From JBOFFC01 sp051648405 (GTDB lineage: Bacteria; Planctomycetota; Planctomycetia; Pirellulales; Lacipirellulaceae), in assembly GCA_051648405.1 (NCBI GenBank), contig JBOFFC010000006.1:1-12269 (forward strand): DNA of 12,269 bases, given 5' to 3'. Each line of letters starts with the position of its first letter. Within the stretch, counting starts at the first letter, position 1. The notes below the pieces were generated by a model that was not told where the DNA came from, searched no databases, and saw only the letters and a list, made by a program, of their open reading frames with translations. This document shows positions 5,809 to 12,269 of this stretch, one piece after another. The translations under genes were made by a program, and so were the position numbers.

Positions 5809-7365
5809 ATGTTGCTCCTACGGATCGTGGCGGTGGCGTTGACGCTTGCGGTGATCGCCGCGTCGTCGCACGCGTCCCCCCAACCAACCGAGTGCTACGT
5901 CTTCGTCGAGGACGGGATGGCCGCCAAGGAGGCCGCCCCCGTGCTCAAGGGGTTTGCGGACCTCGTCGGCACGAGCCTCGCCCCCGGGTCAATGCTCCAC
6001 GTTCACGCCGCCGACGGGACGGTTGTCGCGTCGATGACGATCCCCGACGGCAATCGCAACCGCCGCCTCCGCGACCGTTCGGTGCAACAGCCGCTGAAGC
6101 GGGTCGTCGAATGGGTGAAGAGCCCCGCGCGGGCGGAGTCGGCAGGGCCGGCGCAGCTGGTCGAGATGCCGGCCGTGGTCCGCGCCACGCGGCGTGGCGT
6201 CGGGCCGGTGTGGGTGATCGTCGTTACCGACCCCGTCTACGACGACCCCGCGAACGCCGACTGGTCGATGAAGTCCCGCCGCGTGCCGACGCACGCCGCC
6301 GCCTCGCGTCAGCCCAGCCCGCTGGCCGTCGGGGTCGCGTTCCCCCCCGAGACGGTGATTTCCTGGTTGACGCCGTCGTCGGGCTGGGGGGTCGACGCCG
6401 CCCACAGGTCCGCGATCGAAGAGTTCTGGCGGGTCTGGGCTGTCTCGCGGGCGGCAACCCTTGGTCGGTTCGGTGGCGACCACGCCGCGGCGTTCACCCC
6501 GGGCCTTCCGCTCGACCTGCCCCCCGTCGTCGTCATGGAAGACGAGGTCGGGATGCGTGACGCCTCGTTCCGTCCCGACGGCGGTGGTGAGTATCGCCGT
6601 CGCGAGTGGCGGCTCAATTCACAGACGAGCGAAGAAAGCATCCAACCAGCGGAGAGCGAAGCATCAGCTGCCGAAGTCGAGACACCGGCAGAACCCGTCC
6701 CCACTCCCCGAAAGCTGGAGCCAACCCCCGTACCCACCCCCGAGCCCGCGGACGAACTCGAACCCACCCCTGCCCCGCCGCAGTCGCTCCTCAACCCCCC
6801 GAGCAGGCCGAGCGGCCCGCTCCTCGTCCACCGCCCCCCGCTCGACGAGGACCAGACGATCGAGGTCGCTCTCGCCTGGCGTTCAACCGACCCCGAGACG
6901 GACCTCGACCTGCGGGTCCGTTCATCGGTCACCACCGAGGAGCTAACCCACCGCGATCCCGAAACCACCTTCGGCCGTCACCTGGGAGACGTACGCACGC
7001 CGGGAGACTGCGACCATTGCAAGCCCAAGACGAGCGAATGGGAACGGGTGGTCCTCCGCAAGCGCGACCTGCCGCACCTGGAGCTGTGGGTCAACGTCTA
7101 CCACGCGACCTCGGCCCCCGAAGTCTTCGTGGAAGTACTCGACGGCGAGAAGCGGAGCGCGCGCTCGGCGATGCTAAGCGTGGATCGGGGGGACCGCGGG
7201 CGGGGTTCGGATCGTCGAGGCGACAGCGGCGCGTGGCGGCGGCTGCGCTTGCCGTCGGGCCTCGTGATCGCTCAGTCGCTTGCGGCGGCGGTTGTAAGCC
7301 GCGAGCGTTCGATCCTCCGGTCACCAACGCGCGAGGCGGGCTATGCCGACCGGACAACCCGCTAG
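5809..7365 (+). CDS. Secreted multidomain protein, 518 aa, with proline-rich linker and beta-sandwich-like domain
   Basis: The ATG at 5809 has an ideal GGAGGG at 5795-5800. Residues 1-23 form a signal peptide (MLLLRIVAVALTLAVIAASS, cleavage likely after HA). Residues about 24-260 contain strand patterns CYVFVEDGM and VWVIVVTDPVYDDP that recall a von Willebrand A-like alpha/beta fold, but no DxSxS metal site is present. Residues about 290-340 are a Pro/Glu/Thr linker (PTPRKLEPTPVPTPEP). Residues about 345-450 (IEVALAWRSTDPETDLDLRV, later LELWVNVYHATSAPEVFVEV) resemble the DUF2135/YfaP-like beta-sandwich with its Asp-rich strand. This assignment is from memory of the pattern. The last 65 residues are basic and irregular. 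It ends 23 bases inside the ATPase gene. Being exported and translationally linked to the ATPase, it may form the envelope-spanning or surface part of the machinery. Confidence 0.8.
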   Translation: MLLLRIVAVALTLAVIAASSHASPQPTECYVFVEDGMAAKEAAPVLKGFADLVGTSLAPGSMLHVHAADGTVVASMTIPDGNRNRRLRDRSVQQPLKRVVEWVKSPARAESAGPAQLVEMPAVVRATRRGVGPVWVIVVTDPVYDDPANADWSMKSRRVPTHAAASRQPSPLAVGVAFPPETVISWLTPSSGWGVDAAHRSAIEEFWRVWAVSRAATLGRFGGDHAAAFTPGLPLDLPPVVVMEDEVGMRDASFRPDGGGEYRRREWRLNSQTSEESIQPAESEASAAEVETPAEPVPTPRKLEPTPVPTPEPADELEPTPAPPQSLLNPPSRPSGPLLVHRPPLDEDQTIEVALAWRSTDPETDLDLRVRSSVTTEELTHRDPETTFGRHLGDVRTPGDCDHCKPKTSEWERVVLRKRDLPHLELWVNVYHATSAPEVFVEVLDGEKRSARSAMLSVDRGDRGRGSDRRGDSGAWRRLRLPSGLVIAQSLAAAVVSRERSILRSPTREAGYADRTTR

Positions 7366-9091
7366 CGCGCCCAAGGAGGGATCGACTTCCCCCCCGACGC
7401 CGTTGGGGCAGTTCACGCAACTGGTCGCCTACGCGGGGATCGCCACCGCATGTCATCACCTCGGCCAGAACGGCAACCCCCTCGCTTCGACGGTCGGTTT
7501 TGTCTTCGCCCTGCTCGCCGCCCTGAAGGCCGGCCAGTGGCTGCGGGCGACGCAGGTCCGCGCCGACCGTGTCCGCCACGCGCGCCGTCTCCGTTCGTTC
7601 GGCCGGGGCAAGGGCGCCGCGCGAAGGGGGGCGGCGCGTGACGCACGCGAAGCGGGGCTCGCGGCGAGCGAAGGGTTCCCGCTGGGATGCCTAGCAAGCG
7701 AACACCGGGGGATTCGACGGCTGTTCGAGAAGGTGCTCGCCCGGCGGCTCGAACTCCGCGGCCCGCTCGAGAAAGCGATCGCCGTCTGCGGCCCCTCCGG
7801 CAGCGGCAAGTCGAACCTGATCGTCGAGTTCCTGCTGACCCTCAAGGTCGGCAACAGTATGCGGCGAGCGCTGTCGGTCTTCCTCAACGACCCCAGCCTC
7901 GAACTGTTCGCGGTCACCGCCAAGCGGCAGCATCAGCTTGGCAGAGAGACGGTGCTGATTGGACCTGGGGTCGACGAGCTCGCCGCCCGGCTGGGGATCA
8001 CACGCGACAAGCACGGGATCGAGGTCGTCGCGGGCTGCTGCAACCCGTGCTCGTTGGTCGTTGTCGGCCCGACGATGTACGAGGACGTGCGGACCCTGGC
8101 GCGGATCATCCACCCGGGGACCCCGCCTCAGAAGGCCAGCGGGAACCAGGCGCACTTCGACCGCCGGACGTGGCAACTGCTCGAGCTGGCGATGCTCGCC
8201 CAGCTCGCCGCGGAGGGGATCGTGACGCTCGAAGGCATCCGCCTGAGGCTGATGCAGCCGCTCGACGGCTTCAAGGAGTGGGTGTCGCTGATGACCGAGA
8301 GCGACTTCGCGGGGGGCGCTCTACGCGACGCGGCGAACGCCGTCCTTGCGCTGATGAAGCAGTCTCCCGAAGAATTCAGTGGGGGCTATTCGCAGGCCGT
8401 CGACCGGGTCCAAGCCTACGCCCCTGGCTCGCCGCTGGGGGCCTGCACGGCGCCCGGCTTCGAGCTGAGCGACCTCGCCCGAAAGCCGGTTGCGGTCTAC
8501 CTCTCCGCCGGCCTGGGCAACCCCGAGGCGACCCAGCACTGGATGGGGATCATGTTCGCGTCGATGTTCGAGGCACTAAGTCGCGCCGAGAAAGGGGGGC
8601 GCGTCGTGGCTGTGCTCGAAGAAGCCCCCCAGCTTGGGTGGGCAGCGCTCAACGGCGCCATGCGCGCGGCGGCCGTGCTCCGCAAGGCCAAGGTCTCGAC
8701 GATCTGGTGCTCGCAGGACGCAGTGAGTCAGTACACGTCCGTGCTGGGGAGGGACGCCGCGCGGAGCGTCACCAGCCAGTTCGGCACGGTGGTCACCTTC
8801 GCTGTGCGTGACCACGAGCACGCCAAGCTCGTGAGCAGCCGGGCGGGGGACGAGACGGCGCCCGACGGGACGATCCACCTCCAGTTCGACTCCGAAGGGG
8901 TCGCCTCCTCGAACTACAGCGGCAGCTACGCGCAGAGGCCGGTGATCCGCCCTTCGGAGGTGATGACCCTCGCCAAGAACCAAATGATCGTCGTGTCGGA
9001 GAACCTCCCCACGTTCGTGACCGAGCTGAGGCCCTACTACGAGACGCCCCTCCAGCGGCTGGCGCGCCCCAACCCCTACTACGAGGAGTGA
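7343..9091 (+). CDS. VirD4/TraG-like coupling ATPase (TraM-recognition type), 582 aa
   Basis: A membrane-anchored P-loop ATPase of the type IV coupling protein class, which pumps DNA toward a secretion channel. The start ATG (7343) overlaps the upstream gene by 23 bases and has GAGG eight bases before. Two hydrophobic stretches near residues 17-60 (FTQLVAYAGIATACHHL and STVGFVFALLAALKAGQWL) are probable membrane helices. Walker A is GPSGSGKS, residues 150-157. Walker B is VVAVLEEAPQLG, residues 421-432, where the usual Asp-Glu is Glu-Glu. A sensor-like Gln lies in IWCSQD (Q458). The C-terminal pattern TSQFGTVVTFAVRDHEHAKL followed by ELRPYYE is typical of VirD4/TraG. Length matches the family (500-700). 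No all-alpha domain can be singled out with certainty. HerA/FtsK-type enzymes are more distant alternatives. It is the only recognisable transfer protein in the window. Confidence 0.87.
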   Translation: MPTGQPASAPKEGSTSPPTPLGQFTQLVAYAGIATACHHLGQNGNPLASTVGFVFALLAALKAGQWLRATQVRADRVRHARRLRSFGRGKGAARRGAARDAREAGLAASEGFPLGCLASEHRGIRRLFEKVLARRLELRGPLEKAIAVCGPSGSGKSNLIVEFLLTLKVGNSMRRALSVFLNDPSLELFAVTAKRQHQLGRETVLIGPGVDELAARLGITRDKHGIEVVAGCCNPCSLVVVGPTMYEDVRTLARIIHPGTPPQKASGNQAHFDRRTWQLLELAMLAQLAAEGIVTLEGIRLRLMQPLDGFKEWVSLMTESDFAGGALRDAANAVLALMKQSPEEFSGGYSQAVDRVQAYAPGSPLGACTAPGFELSDLARKPVAVYLSAGLGNPEATQHWMGIMFASMFEALSRAEKGGRVVAVLEEAPQLGWAALNGAMRAAAVLRKAKVSTIWCSQDAVSQYTSVLGRDAARSVTSQFGTVVTFAVRDHEHAKLVSSRAGDETAPDGTIHLQFDSEGVASSNYSGSYAQRPVIRPSEVMTLAKNQMIVVSENLPTFVTELRPYYETPLQRLARPNPYYEE

Positions 9092-9096
9092 CGACG

Positions 9097-9501
9097 ATGA
9101 GCACGCTCTCCGAAGCCCCGTTCCAAGTCACCAGCCCGTGGCGCTGGCGATTGCGCGGGGTGCTGAACCTGCTAGTCGTCGCCGTGGGGGTCGCCGTGTG
9201 TGTTGAGTGGTTCGGACTGCCCCACGTCGCCGGCGAGTACCAGTGCACCGGCCAGCCGGTGACGCTCGAGCGGGCCTTCGTCGCCGACTACTACGGCCCG
9301 AAGGGTCGCCTGCGGCTCGGTCCAGGCGACTACGGGCCGGGGATGGGGTTCGTGAAGTGGGTCCCGATGGAGCCCCCGCCGTCGCAGCGGGCTCTGGGGC
9401 TGCTCCAGACGCTGATGGACCGCGCCGCCCAATGGATGCGTGACCGCAAGTGGGCGGGTGACAACGAACCGATGTGGGACGAACCGGAGGCCCTTCGATG
9501 A
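9097..9501 (+). CDS. Small single-span membrane protein, 134 aa
   Basis: The ATG at 9097 is chosen because GAGGAG at 9083-9088 lies eight bases upstream. A GTG at 9088 in the same frame would overlap the ATPase stop and lacks such a site. One strong membrane helix covers about residues 19-41 (LRGVLNLLVVAVGVAVCVEW), preceded by basic residues (WRWRLR), so the N-terminus should be inside and the rest outside. The outer part has a Gly/Tyr-rich section (DYYGPKG, GPGDYGPGMGF) followed by an amphipathic helix (QRALGLLQTLMDRAAQWM). The family is not recognised. Its position five bases after the coupling ATPase and four-base overlap with the next gene suggest a subunit of the same membrane complex. 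Confidence 0.8.
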   Translation: MSTLSEAPFQVTSPWRWRLRGVLNLLVVAVGVAVCVEWFGLPHVAGEYQCTGQPVTLERAFVADYYGPKGRLRLGPGDYGPGMGFVKWVPMEPPPSQRALGLLQTLMDRAAQWMRDRKWAGDNEPMWDEPEALR

Positions 9502-9980
9502 ACGCGATCCGCGTCCAACTGCTCCAGCAACGCGAGAGCCTCGCCGCGGAGCGGCTCGCCCTGCAGCAAGAACTCGACGCGAGGTCTGCCCGGCTCGCCG
9601 AGATCGCTTGGGAAGAGAAAACACTGGACGCGATCCTCGCGATGCTCGAGCGCCGCATGATCGTCCCGTCGCCCAACCCGTCGGGGTTGAAACGGGGGGA
9701 CGCGCAGCAGCCGACGATCGAGCGCGAGCGGTTCCGCGGCTTCGTCATCGAGCTGCTGGCGGACAACGGCGGCCGGATGCCGGTCGAGGACCTCCGCCAA
9801 CTGGCGAGCGAACGGGTCACGGCCGACGGCTGCTGTCTGAAGATGGTCGGCAAGTGGTTCGGTGAGATCATCCGAAATGAACTCGCGGAGACGCCGGAGG
9901 GCTGCGTCGCGCTGCCGACGCCGCGCGACCTGGCCTTCGCCGACGCACTCTCGCTGACGGAGCCCCGCGATGTCGCCTGA
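9498..9980 (+). CDS. Coiled-coil protein with possible winged-helix domain, 160 aa
   Basis: The ATG at 9498 forms ATGA with the previous stop and has GGAGG at 9486-9490. Residues 1-55 are a strong coiled coil (LLQQRESLAAERLALQQELD and onward to MLERRM). After a Pro/Gly linker, residues about 73-140 look like a winged helix: ERFRGFVIELLADNGGRMP, then VEDLRQLASERV, then a helix KMVGKWFGEIIRNEL and a short strand. Such folds often bind DNA or mediate protein contacts. It is cytoplasmic, with no membrane segment. In this context it might recognise element DNA for the ATPase, as accessory proteins do in conjugation, or regulate the operon. Both are inferences. The start of the following gene overlaps its end by 11 bases. 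Confidence 0.8.
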   Translation: MNAIRVQLLQQRESLAAERLALQQELDARSARLAEIAWEEKTLDAILAMLERRMIVPSPNPSGLKRGDAQQPTIERERFRGFVIELLADNGGRMPVEDLRQLASERVTADGCCLKMVGKWFGEIIRNELAETPEGCVALPTPRDLAFADALSLTEPRDVA

Positions 9981-10440
9981 CCAACCCACTTCCACCGACG
10001 AGCTGCGCGAGGCGCTCGCCGCCTACCAGACGGACCTCGTCAAGCTCCGTGCCAGCCCGGCGAAGAGCGAGGCCGAGCACTTCGCCAATCAGGATTCGCG
10101 GCGGCTCCTCGAATCGTACAGCCGTGACCTGCGCAAGCAGCTCGAAGCCCGCGGCGAACGCGTCGCCGGCCCTGCTAGCGCCCAAGGGCCCAAGCCGCTC
10201 GACGTGAGTCAAGCGGCGATCGACCGCGAGCTGCGGCAGTTGCTCACGCTCCGCAAACCGACGCAGCCGAACCCGGCGCTGCGTCCCCCCGGGCACAGCG
10301 GCCCCGCCCCCACCGACGGCGTCGCGCTTCGCGCCCGCGAGGAGGCGATCCTCGCCTCGGTCCGCGACCGGTACGCCAAACGGGTCGCCCTCGAAGGGGC
10401 CGCTCAGCAGCCGTTCAACCGCGCCGCAAGGCGCCCGTAA
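9970..10440 (+). CDS. Hypothetical helical protein, 156 aa
   Basis: The ATG at 9970 has GGAG at 9959-9962 and lies inside the end of the previous gene, so the two are probably translationally coupled. The family is not recognised. Residues 8-65 are helical and charged (TDELREALAAYQTDLVKL, later DSRRLLESYSRDLRKQLEAR), likely coiled coil. A middle helix spans about residues 75-95 (VSQAAIDRELRQLLTL). A Pro-rich break (PNPALRPPGHSGPAP) precedes a final helix with basic residues (REEAILASVRDRYAKRVAL). No membrane segment, signal or catalytic motif is visible. It may be a structural or adaptor protein of the operon. Confidence 0.75.
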   Translation: MSPDQPTSTDELREALAAYQTDLVKLRASPAKSEAEHFANQDSRRLLESYSRDLRKQLEARGERVAGPASAQGPKPLDVSQAAIDRELRQLLTLRKPTQPNPALRPPGHSGPAPTDGVALRAREEAILASVRDRYAKRVALEGAAQQPFNRAARRP

Positions 10441-10458
10441 CCACAAGGGCTCTCCACC

Positions 10459-10869
10459 ATGAACGAGCACGACACGCCGAAGGTCGTCAGCCTCGGCGCC
10501 CCGCTCCCCGCGGGGGACTACTTCTCACGCGAGGAGGCCGAGCGGCTCGTCGGCGCCGTGGTCGCCGACGCCCGACGCGCGTCCCGCGTCGGCCGCGTCG
10601 TCGGCTGCACCGGCTTCCGCTTCCCCGACCCGTCGGCGCCCGAGGGCAGCCGCACTGTCTGGGCGGCCGACCTAGTGGTGGTCGACTCCCGCACCCCCGA
10701 GAAGTCGGCCGAGCGGATGCACTGCCCGTCGAAGTCGTTCTACGCACAGTGGCGAGTGCTGGACGGGGCGCAGCGCGACGCCGCGCTCACCGCTCACCAC
10801 GAGCACTTCGCACGCCTCCGCCAGGGGACGAACGTCTCGCTTACGCCTACGGCGGCTCGTCGGCCGTGA
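10459..10869 (+). CDS. Hypothetical protein, 136 aa
   Basis: The ATG at 10459 follows the previous gene by 18 bases with only a weak AAGGG upstream. The family is not recognised. The N-terminus has FSREEAERLVGAVVADARRA, a helix, then strand-like segments (RVGRVVGCTGFRF and TVWAADLVVVDS), a basic region with MHCPSKSFYAQW, and a helical end. It is soluble, with no signal peptide. An alpha/beta fold is likely. Nothing shows catalysis. It sits between the operon's structural genes and the excisionase-like gene. Confidence 0.75.
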   Translation: MNEHDTPKVVSLGAPLPAGDYFSREEAERLVGAVVADARRASRVGRVVGCTGFRFPDPSAPEGSRTVWAADLVVVDSRTPEKSAERMHCPSKSFYAQWRVLDGAQRDAALTAHHEHFARLRQGTNVSLTPTAARRP

Positions 10870-10906
10870 AGCCCCTCGTACTCGCCCTCCCGACCCGTGT
10901 CCTTCG

Positions 10907-11224
10907 ATGAACGAACTTCAACAACCCGACCCACCTGTCACGCCGAACAACCCGCGGCGAGGCGACGCGCCTGCAACTCGCCGCGGCCTGCTCACAGTCC
11001 GCGAGGGCGCCGAGTGGCTCGGCTGCTCGGTCGGCAACGTCTACGGCCTGATCGAGCAGGGCCGCCTCCCCGTGGTCCGCGTCGGCGCCCGCCGAGGCTA
11101 CCGCCTCGACCCCCGCGATCTCGATGAGTTCGTCGAGGCGCAGCGTGTGCGGCTGCGAAGCCCCGAGCGTCTACGTCCACCGGCACGTCGCCCGCTCCGT
11201 CACCTGACGCTCCCGAACGACTGA
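10907..11224 (+). CDS. Excisionase-like helix-turn-helix protein, 105 aa
   Basis: Residues about 28-78 match the MerR/excisionase-type winged helix-turn-helix: LLTVREGAEWLGCSVGNVYG, then LIEQGRLPVVRVGARRGYRL, then DPRDLDEFVEA. These small proteins bind DNA and commonly steer a tyrosine recombinase toward excision. The N-terminal 27 residues are Pro/Asn/Arg-rich and disordered, and the C-terminus is basic. No clear ribosome binding site precedes the ATG at 10907, so translation may depend on reinitiation from the gene 37 bases upstream. Its stop lies two bases from the stop of the convergent recombinase gene, which supports a xis role rather than a simple repressor. A transcriptional regulator of the operon remains possible. 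Confidence 0.82.
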   Translation: MNELQQPDPPVTPNNPRRGDAPATRRGLLTVREGAEWLGCSVGNVYGLIEQGRLPVVRVGARRGYRLDPRDLDEFVEAQRVRLRSPERLRPPARRPLRHLTLPND

Positions 11225-11226
11225 CC

Positions 11227-12269
11227 TCAACCACCTCGCTCCTCTTTGGGAGCCGCCGCCTTGCGCGCCTGCCCCAGCAAGTGCTGGGGGTCGTGGCTTA
11301 GGTGCTGATAGGTGCAAGCGAGCATCGAGGGGTTGCTGTGTCCCATCAAGATCGCCACCGTCAGCGGGTCGACCCCGTTCCGCAGCGCGTTGGTCGCCCA
11401 CGAGTGACGCAGCGCGTACAGCGAATAGCGTGGCGCCAGCTCTCGGGCCCGGCGCTCCGCGAGTTTCCTCCGGGCCTCGCTGAGCAGCTCGGCCGCGCTC
11501 TTGGGCACCGACTGCCCCCCCACTGCGTGGTGAGGGCTCAGCGTCTTAGCCAGCTTCCGCGCGTCGCGGTCGGAGACGACGATCCCCGACTCCCCGGCAG
11601 CCGCCGTCGCCATGCGGTACTGCAAGCGGTCGAAGGCGCAGCTCACAGAGTACGTATTCCACGGCTTGCCGTCGCGGTTGCGGAACAGCGGCCCGCTGGG
11701 CCACGCGGCGACGAGCCGGCGCGTGACGGCGAGCGAGTCTTCCGACAGGTACACGACCCGCGGCGACCGCTTCCCCTTCGACTCCGTGCGGGGGAAGACC
11801 CACCGCGCGTTCTCAAAGTCCACGTGCCGCGCCTCGACGCGCAGCGACTCCTGCGGCCGGCACCCGGTGTCGTACGTCACCCGCACCAGGTCGGCGAAGC
11901 TCGCATCGCGGAGGAACCCGACCAGCCGCTCGAACTCCGCCGGCGGGACGTACACGTCGCGCGGAACGGCGGTCGGCATCTCCATCGCCGCGAGCGGGTT
12001 GCGGTCGAGGTAGCCCTGGGCGATCGCCCACCGCAGGCAGCGCTTCACCGCCCGCATCCGGTTGCGGCGCGTGTTGACGTTCTCGCCGCCGACCATCGCC
12101 CAGTTCTCGACGTGGTGCGGGCGGAGCGCCGCGAAGTCGAGCCGCGGGTGCTTGGAGACAAAGCTCTGCAAGTGGTCGCGGTACCACTTGTAGGTGGCCG
12201 CCGAGCGCGAGCGGAAGGTCCACTCCAGAAAGGCGTCGACGACGGCGGGCAGCGAGTCGTGGGGGGGGG
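11227..12269 (-). CDS. Tyrosine recombinase/integrase, 5' end outside the window
   Basis: A phage-type integrase that would join the element to its attachment site. The reading frame stays open to the right edge. The TTG at 12169-12171 is not a start, because the codons upstream encode a good N-terminal SAM-like core-binding segment (DAFLEWTFRSRSAATYKWYR). The catalytic domain shows Arg I in DTGCRPQESL (codon 11857-11859), a Lys in the SKGKRSPRVV hairpin, box II SLYALRHSWAT with Arg at 11407-11409, His in MGHSN (11338-11340) and the nucleophile Tyr in CTYQHL (11308-11310). The first His of the usual HxLRH is Tyr (11416-11418). Between the Lys hairpin and box II lies a long charged insertion (around SEARRKLAERRARELAPR). 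The C-terminus is AAAPKEERGG. A tail-to-tail arrangement with the excisionase-like gene marks this as the integration end of an element. The attachment site should lie to the right, beyond the window. Confidence 0.92.
   Translation of the reverse strand, partial: PPHDSLPAVVDAFLEWTFRSRSAATYKWYRDHLQSFVSKHPRLDFAALRPHHVENWAMVGGENVNTRRNRMRAVKRCLRWAIAQGYLDRNPLAAMEMPTAVPRDVYVPPAEFERLVGFLRDASFADLVRVTYDTGCRPQESLRVEARHVDFENARWVFPRTESKGKRSPRVVYLSEDSLAVTRRLVAAWPSGPLFRNRDGKPWNTYSVSCAFDRLQYRMATAAAGESGIVVSDRDARKLAKTLSPHHAVGGQSVPKSAAELLSEARRKLAERRARELAPRYSLYALRHSWATNALRNGVDPLTVAILMGHSNPSMLACTYQHLSHDPQHLLGQARKAAAPKEERGG

Noticed and set aside
6606..7526. A 306-aa open frame overlapping the secreted protein and the ATPase start
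   Set aside because: Pro/Arg-rich shadow frame. The frame kept has a signal peptide, spacer and domain patterns.
12169..12171. TTG as the integrase start
   Set aside because: Upstream codons continue a typical core-binding domain to the window edge, so the real start is outside.
12261..12269. Run of nine G at the right edge as a special element
   Set aside because: It falls in the open integrase frame as proline codons or may be a contig-end artefact. There is nothing to support a function.

Overview
The window is high-GC bacterial DNA that reads as an accessory, mobile region. G+C content, codon use and the style of the protein families suggest a planctomycete (Pirellulales-like). That is an inference: no rRNA, tRNA or housekeeping gene is present to confirm it.

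Layout, left to right. (1) Positions 1 to about 718 are the right-hand part of an IS630-family insertion sequence. Its transposase is split across two reading frames at a run of eight A. (2) The insertion sequence sits inside a minus-strand DNA methyltransferase gene, of which only the N-terminal part (717-1077) remains here. That gene is the last of three tightly overlapping minus-strand genes: a 97-aa protein, a 195-aa protein and the methyltransferase. (3) Positions 1952-2502 carry no convincing gene but hold a long nested inverted repeat (1976-2127). (4) Two unrecognised genes converge and overlap at their ends: a 193-aa plus-strand gene and a 368-aa minus-strand gene. Both are somewhat less GC-rich than the operon to their right. 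(5) Positions 4149-4615 are non-coding with several inverted repeats. (6) A long plus-strand operon runs from 4616 to 11224. It encodes a four-helix membrane protein, a secreted multidomain protein, a VirD4/TraG-like DNA-translocating ATPase, a one-helix membrane protein, a coiled-coil protein with a possible winged helix, two unknown proteins, and an excisionase-like helix-turn-helix protein. (7) A tyrosine recombinase gene on the minus strand ends 2 bases from the excisionase-like gene and runs off the right edge.

Taken together this is most simply an integrative mobile element. A recombinase and excisionase would handle integration and excision. A compact membrane, secreted-protein and ATPase operon would handle DNA movement. 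Left-hand cargo includes a methyltransferase that the IS630 insertion has since broken. No relaxase, VirB4 ATPase or recognisable mating-channel protein is visible in the window. The operon is therefore either part of a larger system, a mobilisable element using a host or helper channel, or a minimal translocation system that is not well described. The last possibility is the most interesting reading of the window but is not proven by it.
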